Source: Ferruginibacter sp.
GTDB taxonomy: Bacteria; Bacteroidota; Bacteroidia; Chitinophagales; Chitinophagaceae
Assembly (NCBI GenBank): GCA_030655145.1
Contig: JAURWD010000323.1
Coordinates: 1 to 49,009 of the forward strand
Direction: 5' to 3'
Length of the DNA stretch: 49,009 nt
In this document: positions 18,441 to 26,992 of the stretch, piece after piece
How positions within the stretch are numbered: position 1 is the first letter of the stretch
Layout: every line of letters begins with the position of its first letter
Program-made: the position numbers and the translations under genes
Notes under the pieces: model-generated
What the model was told of the DNA's origin: nothing
The model's input: only the letters and a program-made list of their open reading frames with translations
Databases searched by the model: none

Positions 18441-19595
18441 TCATTTAAATTTTCCGGCGAGCACCCGCGGGGTTCTAACACCCGCCCTTATTTCTCCGCT
18501 TGCAATGATCAGGTCCGCTCCCCATTGGCACGCCGTGGTTGTAACGGGCACGTCAAAAGGAATGCTACCGGCGGTTGACCATTCGCCGGTGAGGGTATTG
18601 AACCGTAATACTTCATTGCTAAACCCCGGGTGTGTAGCCTGGAGTTTATTTTTTTCTAGAATAAGTGCCTGTTTTTTTGCCGCATCTTTTTCCAGGCTGA
18701 TGGCCGCAATCAATAGTTCCGTCTTGTGAAAAGTTGCTCCTTTATCACCGCCAAGCATCCATATATCCGAAGAGCCTATGGCCAAACCTGCACCGGCGCT
18801 CAAAGCATACGGAAGCGATTTTTTTACTTTCCAGGTTTTAGAGGTGAGATCGAATTCGTAGACTGATGCGTAGAGGTCACTGGCGCTGCCAGCATTTTTT
18901 TTGCGGCCGCCCAGCAAATACACGGACCTCCCCTCCCCGTTTGACTGCACCGCCAACACCGTATGCGATACTTCCGCATGAACCGGGGGTAGTTGCTCCC
19001 ACCCTTCAGATAGGTTGTTTAAATCAAGACTTAAAAACTGGTCTGTAACTGATGTTGCTGTCTCACCACCCGCTACATACAACCGGTTTCCATTTAAGGT
19101 TGCCGCTGCATTGGTAACAGCAACCGGGAGGCCTGGTAAATTTTTGATCACAACGGTTTCCCTGGCGGCATCCCATTGCACCAGGATCACTCTATCGCTG
19201 AGACCGTTATCATTTTCGCCGCCGGCATATATAACGCCTTGCGGGGCTGAAACAACGGCTGCGTAGGCAATGGGAAATGGAAGTTTGTAGGATTTAGAAA
19301 GAATTTGAACCTTGTTATTTTTCTTTTTGAACACATAGACCTTATCATAGTACTTTTTTTTGCCACCAAGCCAGGGCATGCTGCCGGGAAAATTGGCGCC
19401 ACCCGCGACGAGCAACACATTTTCATGAACGCCAATTACAGGGCCGGCAAGACCAAGCGCTGTTGCCTGACCGTTAGTCGCTGGTAGTTCAGCGGCAATC
19501 CTCCATTCGATGGAGTCAACTTGTTGCTGTTGCGCAACGATTGTTTTTGATACAAGCATGACCATAGCTAAAAAAATAATCAGTGAACTTTTCAT
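18441..19595 (-). CDS. nanM: cyclically permuted mutarotase family protein (NanM/YjhT-like kelch protein)
   Basis: Signal peptide; kelch repeats LLVAGGANFPGSMPWLGGKKKYYDKVYVF, IYAGGENDNGLSDRVILVQWD, LYVAGGETATSVTDQF, VYLLGGRKKNAGSASDLYASVYEFD; adjacent to NanA. Confidence 0.88.
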   Translation of the reverse strand: MKSSLIIFLAMVMLVSKTIVAQQQQVDSIEWRIAAELPATNGQATALGLAGPVIGVHENVLLVAGGANFPGSMPWLGGKKKYYDKVYVFKKKNNKVQILSKSYKLPFPIAYAAVVSAPQGVIYAGGENDNGLSDRVILVQWDAARETVVIKNLPGLPVAVTNAAATLNGNRLYVAGGETATSVTDQFLSLDLNNLSEGWEQLPPVHAEVSHTVLAVQSNGEGRSVYLLGGRKKNAGSASDLYASVYEFDLTSKTWKVKKSLPYALSAGAGLAIGSSDIWMLGGDKGATFHKTELLIAAISLEKDAAKKQALILEKNKLQATHPGFSNEVLRFNTLTGEWSTAGSIPFDVPVTTTACQWGADLIIASGEIRAGVRTPRVLAGKFK

Positions 19596-19601
19596 GTTGA
19601 T

Positions 19602-20543
19602 CTAAGCATTTATTGCCGATGGTATCCGCGAACAAAAGCTACTGAAATTAATGGCTTCCACATCTTTTTTAAATTTCTCAAATTGCTCGCCGCTCATATT
19701 GGCTACCGGGAGCCGGAAGCCGCCACAGTCGAGGCCAATTAATTTCATGTAGGCTTTACCGGTAGCAATGCCCCCGTATTTACCCAGCAGGCGGATCATA
19801 TCGATGGACAATTGCTGGAGCTCCTGGGCTTTTTCCAGGTCGTTCCTGTTAAATGCGTCTATCATTTCGTAGTAGAGCGAAGGCGCGTAGTTAAAGGTAC
19901 TGCCGACAGCGCCGGTGGTTCCCAGGGGAAGAGCGGAAAGCATGTTTTCGTCGCGGCCCCATAGCATGTCATAACGACCATTTTCGAACCTTCTGCAGGA
20001 AAGAAAATCCATGAAATCTTCGTGGGTATATTTCACCCCGGCGAAATTCGGTATGCGGCCGTCCACGGCCTGCAGCAGGTCGTACATGGCAAAATTTACC
20101 CCCGTAAGCACGGGGATATGATAATAATAAAAAGGCATCTCCGGCGCAGCGGCCGCGACTTCAGCACATGTTTGTGCGAGCATCTCCACGCTGGCCGGTT
20201 TAAAATAAAACGGGGCGGTAAACGAAATAGCGTATAGCCCGCACTGTGAGGCATGCACCGCAAGTTGCTTGCAGTCTTCAATGCTGGTGCCACCGAGGAA
20301 CATCATCACTCTAAAATTTTCATCCCCGTTGGTGCAATCGGCCCAGGCGGCTGCGACCTGCATTTTTTCTGCGGTGGTCATCGAAACTCCTTCGCCCGTG
20401 GAACCGCAGATGAAGGCACCCGTCACCCCATTTCCTTTGAGCATTTCATAGTAGGCAGGAATGATGGCCGTGTTGATAGCCCCATCCGGGTACATGGGTG
20501 TGAAGGGAGCAGCGATCAAGCCGGTAAGGTGTTGGTGCTTCAT
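19602..20543 (-). CDS. nanA: N-acetylneuraminate lyase (DHDPS/NAL superfamily)
   Basis: MKHQHLTGLIAAPFTPMYPDG, FICGSTGEGVSMTTAEK, PFYYYHIPVLTGVNF, Schiff-base Lys block NFAGVKYTHEDFMDF; start trimmed from 20657 to 20543, out of the upstream repeat region. Confidence 0.93.
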   Translation of the reverse strand: MKHQHLTGLIAAPFTPMYPDGAINTAIIPAYYEMLKGNGVTGAFICGSTGEGVSMTTAEKMQVAAAWADCTNGDENFRVMMFLGGTSIEDCKQLAVHASQCGLYAISFTAPFYFKPASVEMLAQTCAEVAAAAPEMPFYYYHIPVLTGVNFAMYDLLQAVDGRIPNFAGVKYTHEDFMDFLSCRRFENGRYDMLWGRDENMLSALPLGTTGAVGSTFNYAPSLYYEMIDAFNRNDLEKAQELQQLSIDMIRLLGKYGGIATGKAYMKLIGLDCGGFRLPVANMSGEQFEKFKKDVEAINFSSFCSRIPSAINA

Positions 20544-20551
20544 GATGGTAT

Positions 20552-20895
20552 GTTGAATGATGAATGATAATGTTTTATGAATGCAATTCAAAAGCGGTTC
20601 AAGAGGCGGGTGAGAACACCCGCCACGGCTCATGGCCGCGGTTGGTGTTTTCATCAACCTCTAGCCGCGGTTAATGTTTTCACCAACCGCCGAAGTGAAT
20701 GGCTTTAAATGATAAATATTTTATGAATCCAGTTTAAATATCCTTCAAGTGGGGGGTTCTATCACCCGCCACGGCTCGTGACTACGGTTGGTGCTCTCGC
20801 TTGCCGCGGTTGGTGTTCTCTAGCCGCGGTTGGTGTTTTCACCAACCGCTTAAGTCACGAGATTGGAATGATGAATGATAAATGTTTTCACGAAA
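20552..20895. repeat. Intergenic hairpin/repeat array between susD and nanA
   Basis: Three copies of a GAATGATGAATGATAAATGTTTTATGAA-like sequence (about 20552, 20694, 20865) separated by GC-rich inverted repeats: GGCGGGTG-AGAA-CACCCGCC (20605-20624) and perfect GCGGTTGGTG-TTTT-CACCAACCGC (20826-20849), plus degenerate GCGGTTGGTG half-hairpins. Confidence 0.9.
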
Positions 20896-20908
20896 CTTCA
20901 AATTTTGT

Positions 20909-22438
20909 CTAAAAAGCCGGGTATCCTTCCGTTTGTTTTAGTTCCCTGTTATTCGTCAGTGAGCCCCGATCAATTGGCCAAAGCAATTTATATGCTTCCG
21001 TTGAGGCGACCGTTGTGTGGGCATAAACATAGCTGTCGCCCATCCTGCGGAGATCGTACCACCGCTTGCCTTCAAAAACAAATTCAAAAAAACGTTCCTG
21101 CAGGATGGCTTCTTTCGCATTCGCGTCGATAGCCTGGTTCGGAAATGCATGTACCGCTGCATCATAATTTGTATCAAAGGCGCGGGCACGTACTGCATTG
21201 ATTTCCGTTGCCGGGTCTTCACCCAGGGCCAATTTCGCTTCAGCCAATAGCAACAGCAGGTCGGCATTGCGGTAGACGGGGTAATCATTTGTAAACTGGC
21301 GCCCGGCGGGTGTTTGCTCACCCTGGAATTTGCTTACAAAAGCGCCTGCGATCTGGTAAGTGCCGCCGACCAAATTATAGGCCGGTTGAATGGTTGCCCA
21401 TTTCCGTGAATCTTTATCATTAAATGAACGGAACGTAGCAATCTTCACCGGTGCCCTTAACAAACCGCCCCAATTGTCGGTAGTGACGTTGAATTTCCTG
21501 GCAGCCAGCGAATCATGAAAGTTTGCTATGAGGCCGGACTGGGGAAGAAATATACCTGCGATCGGTAACGCAGCTTCATCCGTTTTAAAACGAGCCGCGA
21601 AAATAATTTCTGCATTGCCTTTGCTTGCCGGAGAAAAAACATTTGCAAAAGAAGGTAACAGTGACGCACCCACGTTCGCCTGGATATCTGTTAAGGCGGT
21701 TTTAGCAGTTCCGGCATCAGCCGTACCACCGCCACGGTAACTGGTCCATAAATAAACTTCTGCTTTTAACATTAACGTTGCAGCCTTTGACCAGAAAGAT
21801 TTGGTGTTTCGGATCGTATAGTTGTTCCCAAAGTTTGTCTCGGAATTACTGATATCTTCCTTTACCAGTTTGATGACGTCCGCTCCAGGTGAGGCAGCCT
21901 TGGCGAGGTTGGAAATATCAATGGAAGTAGTCGGCTCGGTTTGAATAATCACGCTGCCCCAGCTTCGGTACAATTGGAAATAGTAATAGGCTCGCATGCC
22001 CTGCGCAATTCCGAGATAATACTTTTTATTCTCGTCAGGCACATTGGTAGTGCCGCCCAATTTATTGATGAGCAGGTTCAACTGGTTGATGTTGTTGTAG
22101 AACCCGCCGAAATTTGCGACGCCGGGATTGTCCATATCGAGTGTGTTGAGCCAGAGCCGTTCCGTGCCCTGCGTGGCTTCCCCTGTAAAGGCAGAACTCG
22201 AACCTGGGTCTGTACCAAAAATATCGCCGCGCATTTCACCGAGGTATTGGAACTGGGCAACATTGCTGCGAAACCTGCCATGGATGCCGGTTACAAAGAC
22301 ATCTACCTGCTCCGGTGTTTGCCAGAAGTTTTCATCGCTGATGCTGCTGACGGGGGCAAGGTCTAATTTTTTTGAACAGGAACTGTTGAACAGCACTGAC
22401 CCGGTAGCTATAAGAAGGATGGTTATATTCTTTTTCAT
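20909..22438 (-). CDS. SusD/RagB family outer-membrane lipoprotein
   Basis: Lipobox LFNSSCSKKLDLAP; SusD features DENFWQTPEQVDVFVTGIHGRFR, GMRAYYYFQLYRSWG, AILQERFFEFVFEGKRWYDLRRMGD. Confidence 0.95.
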   Translation of the reverse strand: MKKNITILLIATGSVLFNSSCSKKLDLAPVSSISDENFWQTPEQVDVFVTGIHGRFRSNVAQFQYLGEMRGDIFGTDPGSSSAFTGEATQGTERLWLNTLDMDNPGVANFGGFYNNINQLNLLINKLGGTTNVPDENKKYYLGIAQGMRAYYYFQLYRSWGSVIIQTEPTTSIDISNLAKAASPGADVIKLVKEDISNSETNFGNNYTIRNTKSFWSKAATLMLKAEVYLWTSYRGGGTADAGTAKTALTDIQANVGASLLPSFANVFSPASKGNAEIIFAARFKTDEAALPIAGIFLPQSGLIANFHDSLAARKFNVTTDNWGGLLRAPVKIATFRSFNDKDSRKWATIQPAYNLVGGTYQIAGAFVSKFQGEQTPAGRQFTNDYPVYRNADLLLLLAEAKLALGEDPATEINAVRARAFDTNYDAAVHAFPNQAIDANAKEAILQERFFEFVFEGKRWYDLRRMGDSYVYAHTTVASTEAYKLLWPIDRGSLTNNRELKQTEGYPAF

Positions 22439-22457
22439 AAATGATTGTATTGTGATG

Positions 22458-25400
22458 TTATAAACTGATATGAGCGCCGAATACGAAAGTCCTTGCCGTA
22501 GGGTACGTGCCGGTATAAACGCCGGTTGTAACGCCGTTTACCGTTGGCGGCTCTGGGGTTGGCCCGGTAAATTTGGTAACGTAAAACAGGTTGGTGGCAC
22601 TGACAAATAGCCTTGCATTGGTGAGGACCTTTGTCCTTGTCAATAGTTGCTTGCTGAAGTTGTAGGACAAGGAGATTTCCCGGCAAGCGAGGTAATCCCC
22701 TTTCTCATAAAACCTCGAATTATTGCTGTTCAGGTTGGCGCTTGCATTGTTGCTCCGTGTGTAATTCTTTTTGCCCAGCGGGGCCGCTACCTGGTCGGCA
22801 TAGTACACTTTCGGAATGTCCGTTTCGGTATTCGTGGGAGACCACGCAGATTTCTGCAGGTCAAAATAATTGAAAGTGCCCTGGTAGTTCCCGAGCGTTC
22901 TTGCCACGAGGTCGTTATAAATGGTATGTCCCAACGCATAGTCGAAGTTTGCAAACAGGGAGAAGTTTTTATAGCCTACGCTCGCTGAAAAACCGCCGGT
23001 CCATTTTGGATAAATGTTACCGATGTACACCTGGTCGCGGGAATCAATTGTATCATTTCTATCTACGTCTTCCCAGTTCACATCACCGGGCGTTATATTA
23101 CCAGATCCATAAGTTGAACTCGGGCCGCTGATGCCAGCAACCAGGTCTTTCCGGGTGCCGGCGAGTTTTGCGATCTCATCATTGTCGCGGAAGATCGAAA
23201 CCTGCCGGAAGGCATAAATAGCACCAAGGGGCTGACCTTCCTGTGTACCGCCCACCCACGTCACCCTGCCACTAACGGGATCGAATACCTGCAGTCCGCC
23301 CTGCCTGTTCTTTTCATTGCCATTAAAAGGCAATTGCAATACTTTATTTTTTACAAATGATGCATTGGCCCCAAGATCCACCTTCAGGCCGCCCGGCTGG
23401 TTCAGCACATTCGCGGTTACCGCGAATTCGTATCCTTTGTTTTGGTAAGAGCCGAGGTTGGTGCGTACGGAAGTAAAGCCGGTATAGCTCGGTAAGGGCA
23501 GATTCGTTAGCAGGTCGCTGGTCTCGCGGTTGTAGTAATCAAAGACGAGGGTAATGCGATTCTTTAAAAAACCGATGTCAACACCGATATCTGTTGTCTT
23601 GCTTTTCTCCCAGCGCAGGTCGCTGTTGATGATACCGGTATTTAAGAAACCGGCGTTGCCATTGTATAAACCTGTAGACCCGTATGTGCCCTGCACCTCA
23701 TAGCGGCCAAGGCCGGCTACGTTTCCATTCTGGCCATAGCTCACGCGGGGTTTCAGGGTAGAGATTATATCGGAGATACCACTGTTGTCAAAAAACTTTT
23801 CGCGATGAACGTTCCAGCCGGCCGACATACCGGGAAAGAACCCTACCCTGTTCGCTTCTGTAAGGCTTGAAACGCCGTCCTGGCGGAACACCAGGGAGAG
23901 CAGGTATTTCTGGTCGAAATCATAATTTAATCTGCCGAAGGCGGAGATGATCTTGTATTCAGACTTGACAGAATAATTATCGCCGGCGACAAACGTCGTG
24001 GCTGCGTTCACGGTAGTGATGTCATCAGTTGGAGCATTCGTGCCTGCGGCCTGCACACCGTAGGCCTTGGTGCCAAAATATTCAGCGCCCAGCATTGCAT
24101 TAAGGTTATGGTTTTCACCGAAGCTGGTGGTATAGTTAACGATACCGTTGAATTGCTTTTGGAAATCGCGGGAAAAACTTGAAAACGATGCCCGGCTCGT
24201 GCTCGCATACGATGGCGGCGTCGCGTAAATATTACTATAAGTTTGATTCGCCCGGTTGAATCCTTCATTGATCACTTCATTGAGGTAGCCGGAGCCGGAA
24301 ACTTTTACATAGAGCCCGCGAATGATGTCCCATTTAACGGCGGCATTTGCCGTGATCCTGTTGACCTCGTTGTTGCGGTCCGTTTTGCCCAGCCAATATT
24401 TAGGATTGCCATCAGAGTTGCTGTTGCCAGGATTCGGGATCGTTTTCGCAGAATCGATCCAGGGATTAAAAGTTGGCCAGATGGCCATACTGCGGTAGAG
24501 GGTATTTACTTCTCCCCCGATGGTTCCCACCTGCGAAGCGGTTGACATGTTCACACCTGTACTTACTTCGATGTTTGGTTTTACTTTATAGGAACCATTG
24601 ATATCGCCGGAAAAACGTTTGTACCCCGACCCGATGATGACCCCGTCTTCCTTGTAATAATCAAAGCTGGCGAAGTATTTTCCTTTGTCGTTTCCACCCA
24701 TAACATTTATGTAGTGGTCCTGTGTTTTGGTGTCGCGGAAAACAATGTTTTCTACTTCACCTTTATGGTCTTTGAAGATAATGGTGCCACCGTAGGGATC
24801 GCCGACCGTGTCCCAGCCTTTACTCAAAAGTCCGGATGTGGTTGCATCATACCGCCTGATATCAAAGGAGGCGAGGTTGGCGGCATCCGGTAACAAGCCA
24901 TAACCGCGGGACGAATTCACCTGCGCCAGGGTTCTTCCTGAATTGAAGTTGCCCAGCCGGTTGTAATAAATAAAATCTTTCGCCCCCAGGTAATTGTACC
25001 CCTCCCGGCGACTATTGAATCCCTCTGTGAATTTGTAAGAAATCTCTGCCTTCCCCACCTTTCCTTGTTTGGTTGTGATGAGAATGACACCATTATTCGC
25101 CCTGGCACCGTAGATCGCGGTTGCTGCGGCATCTTTCAATACTTCGATGGAGGCAACGTCGTCGGGGGCAATGTCATTATATGCACGGATGATCCCGTCC
25201 ACTACTACCAGGGGTGACCCCGGGCTGTTGATAGATGCCCCGCCGCGTAAGAGGATGTTCGGCGTTGCTCCAGGCTGACCAGATACATTTACCACTTGCA
25301 TTCCCGAGATGGTTCCCTGTAAGGCGGTTCCCAGGTTCGACCTTGGTGCGGTGGCCAGCACCTGGTTGTCGAGTTTCGCAATGGAGCTTGTCACGTTACG

Positions 25401-25754
25401 CCTGGATTGCGTGCCATACCCTACAACTACTACCTCGTCCAGTTTGGCCGTTTCTGCAGCTTCAAGCGAGAGCTCCACGTCAGCAGTGCCGTTCACCTTG
25501 GCCTCCTGCGCCGCAAAACCAGTGTAAGAAAAAACCAGCACCTCTCCACGAGCCGCGTCAATAGAAAACCGGCCTTCCTCATTCGTTTGGGTTCCACCCG
25601 TTTTTCCTTTAACCGTTATCGTGACGCCGGGCAAGGGCTTGCCATCTGTTTCGGAAATTATCCGACCAGAGATCTTTGTCGCCTGGCCCCGGGAATTTAC
25701 CGACAACAGAAAGCATAAAGCGAAAAAGCCTACTTTCAGTAAATGAACTTTCAT
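22458..25754 (-). CDS. SusC/RagA family TonB-linked outer-membrane protein
   Basis: Signal peptide, carboxypeptidase-like domain ISGRIISETDGKPLPGVTITVKG, TonB-plug VVVGYGTQSRRNVTSSIAKL, DVASIEVLKDAAATAIYGARANNGVILITTKQG, beta-barrel C-terminus. Confidence 0.97.
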   Translation of the reverse strand: MKVHLLKVGFFALCFLLSVNSRGQATKISGRIISETDGKPLPGVTITVKGKTGGTQTNEEGRFSIDAARGEVLVFSYTGFAAQEAKVNGTADVELSLEAAETAKLDEVVVVGYGTQSRRNVTSSIAKLDNQVLATAPRSNLGTALQGTISGMQVVNVSGQPGATPNILLRGGASINSPGSPLVVVDGIIRAYNDIAPDDVASIEVLKDAAATAIYGARANNGVILITTKQGKVGKAEISYKFTEGFNSRREGYNYLGAKDFIYYNRLGNFNSGRTLAQVNSSRGYGLLPDAANLASFDIRRYDATTSGLLSKGWDTVGDPYGGTIIFKDHKGEVENIVFRDTKTQDHYINVMGGNDKGKYFASFDYYKEDGVIIGSGYKRFSGDINGSYKVKPNIEVSTGVNMSTASQVGTIGGEVNTLYRSMAIWPTFNPWIDSAKTIPNPGNSNSDGNPKYWLGKTDRNNEVNRITANAAVKWDIIRGLYVKVSGSGYLNEVINEGFNRANQTYSNIYATPPSYASTSRASFSSFSRDFQKQFNGIVNYTTSFGENHNLNAMLGAEYFGTKAYGVQAAGTNAPTDDITTVNAATTFVAGDNYSVKSEYKIISAFGRLNYDFDQKYLLSLVFRQDGVSSLTEANRVGFFPGMSAGWNVHREKFFDNSGISDIISTLKPRVSYGQNGNVAGLGRYEVQGTYGSTGLYNGNAGFLNTGIINSDLRWEKSKTTDIGVDIGFLKNRITLVFDYYNRETSDLLTNLPLPSYTGFTSVRTNLGSYQNKGYEFAVTANVLNQPGGLKVDLGANASFVKNKVLQLPFNGNEKNRQGGLQVFDPVSGRVTWVGGTQEGQPLGAIYAFRQVSIFRDNDEIAKLAGTRKDLVAGISGPSSTYGSGNITPGDVNWEDVDRNDTIDSRDQVYIGNIYPKWTGGFSASVGYKNFSLFANFDYALGHTIYNDLVARTLGNYQGTFNYFDLQKSAWSPTNTETDIPKVYYADQVAAPLGKKNYTRSNNASANLNSNNSRFYEKGDYLACREISLSYNFSKQLLTRTKVLTNARLFVSATNLFYVTKFTGPTPEPPTVNGVTTGVYTGTYPTARTFVFGAHISL

Positions 25755-25777
25755 AATTGCAATTTTAGGTAGATTTG

Positions 25778-25796
25778 TATTATGTATGACATAATA
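25778..25796. promoter_or_regulatory. candidate FadR/GntR-family operator at susC promoter
   Basis: Perfect inverted repeat TATTATGT-ATG-ACATAATA (8-3-8) with GT-N3-AC core; lies between divergent susC and the GntR regulator. Confidence 0.65.
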
Positions 25797-25827
25797 AAGG
25801 TAGGGGGAATTTTTTTAAATTTCCAAA
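25795..25827 (-). promoter_or_regulatory. candidate Bacteroidota-type promoter for the susCD-nan genes
   Basis: On minus strand TTTG (25827-25824), 21-bp spacer, TACCTTTA (25802-25795), one mismatch to the TAnnTTTG -7 consensus; operator overlaps its 3' side. Confidence 0.5.
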
Positions 25828-25938
25828 CAAAAAACAATATATTCTACAATACATTGATTTAAAGCTATATAACCGAATGAATATTAAGAAGAAGTATGAA
25901 ATAATTTTTCATAAATTTGCATTAAGTAATACATATTA

Positions 25939-26649
25939 ATGATGGATACTCTTTTAACAAAGAAAGATTTTACCATAGTGGACACTAGTTCACTTGTAGA
26001 TAAAGTGGAGGCCAGTCTCGTTCAATTGTTGCAGGAACGAAAGCTAAAAGTGGGCGATGCGATCCCAAAGGAAATTGAGTTGGGTGAAACCCTGGGCGTA
26101 AGTCGGACCGTGATCCGGGAGGCCCTCTCCCGCCTGCGGATGATGGGATTGATTGAAACGAAAAAGAAAAAAGGCGCGGTGATCACGAGTCCTGACCTCT
26201 TTGGCATCATGGGAAAAAGCATGAATCCGCACATCCTGAGCCAGGAGACTTTAAAAGAAATATTTGAAATCAGGCTGGTGCTGGAGATCGGGATGGCGGA
26301 TCTGTTATTCCGCCGCATTACCCTGGAGGACATTGAAGAGCTCAAGGCCATCGTCAGCAATGAACCACCCGCCACCCAATATCATTTGTTCAACATAGAA
26401 CATGAAATTGCCTTTCACGGTAAGTTGTACGAGATCACCGGCAATGAGACGATGAAGAAATTTCAAAAAATGTTGTTACCGGTTTTTGATTATGTCCACA
26501 ACAGCGGGTTATTGAAAAAACAACCACTGCTGAAAACATTTCTCTCCCATAAAGGATTGGTTGACATCCTGGAGAATGGCAGTCCCGAGGCATTCCGGAA
26601 TGGTATGCGGGATCACCTTGAAAATCATTTTGCCCGTTTGTTCGAATAG
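25939..26649 (+). CDS. FadR/GntR family transcriptional regulator
   Basis: LVDKVEASLVQLLQERKLKVGDAIPKEIELGETLGVSRTVIREALSRLRMMGLIETKKKKGAVI (wHTH) plus a helical FCD-like effector domain; divergent from susC. Confidence 0.93.
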   Translation: MMDTLLTKKDFTIVDTSSLVDKVEASLVQLLQERKLKVGDAIPKEIELGETLGVSRTVIREALSRLRMMGLIETKKKKGAVITSPDLFGIMGKSMNPHILSQETLKEIFEIRLVLEIGMADLLFRRITLEDIEELKAIVSNEPPATQYHLFNIEHEIAFHGKLYEITGNETMKKFQKMLLPVFDYVHNSGLLKKQPLLKTFLSHKGLVDILENGSPEAFRNGMRDHLENHFARLFE

Positions 26650-26807
26650 GGCTTGTTCTAAACTCCCAATGTACGGTTCGGCTATTGTGGAGCATTTGTT
26701 TATGCCAGCCTGGATTTTAATTACCTCTCGTAATAACAAGAAGGTGCTTTTATTCGCTTCCTTGCTCTAACGCTTTTTCACTTTCTCTTCAACAGAGATG
26801 CTTAAAA

Positions 26808-26954
26808 CTACTTCACGTTATCCCCCCGCTTCCCGACTCCGCGGACGATGCGCCGATCACCGCATGTTTCTTTGATATTCTTCTTGATCCAGATCAATAC
26901 TTTTTCTTGCGCCTTCTCAATGGAATGAAGCTCGTGGTGATGATAGCTTTGCAT
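26808..26954 (-). CDS. putative small protein (48 aa)
   Basis: Minus-strand ORF below the track length cutoff: MQSYHHHELHSIEKAQEKVLIWIKKNIKETCGDRRIVRGVGKRGDNVK*. Composition looks protein-like, no recognised family. Confidence 0.3.
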   Translation of the reverse strand: MQSYHHHELHSIEKAQEKVLIWIKKNIKETCGDRRIVRGVGKRGDNVK

Positions 26955-26992
26955 ACACAAAAATCAACAGCAATTAAACACAAAAGAGCATC

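Noticed and set aside
20253-20567. Plus-strand ORFs antisense to nanA, and many similar antisense ORFs across the window (e.g. 2684-3373, 13374-14150, 14383-14952)
   Set aside because: Fully opposite to well-supported genes, no recognisable domains, composition consistent with antisense reading of GC-skewed codons.
20543-20657. N-terminal extension of nanA in the track (MMKTPTAAMSRGGCSHPPLEPLLN...)
   Set aside because: Encoded by the hairpin repeat region; the homologous NAL start MKHQHLTGLIAAPFTP fits at 20543.
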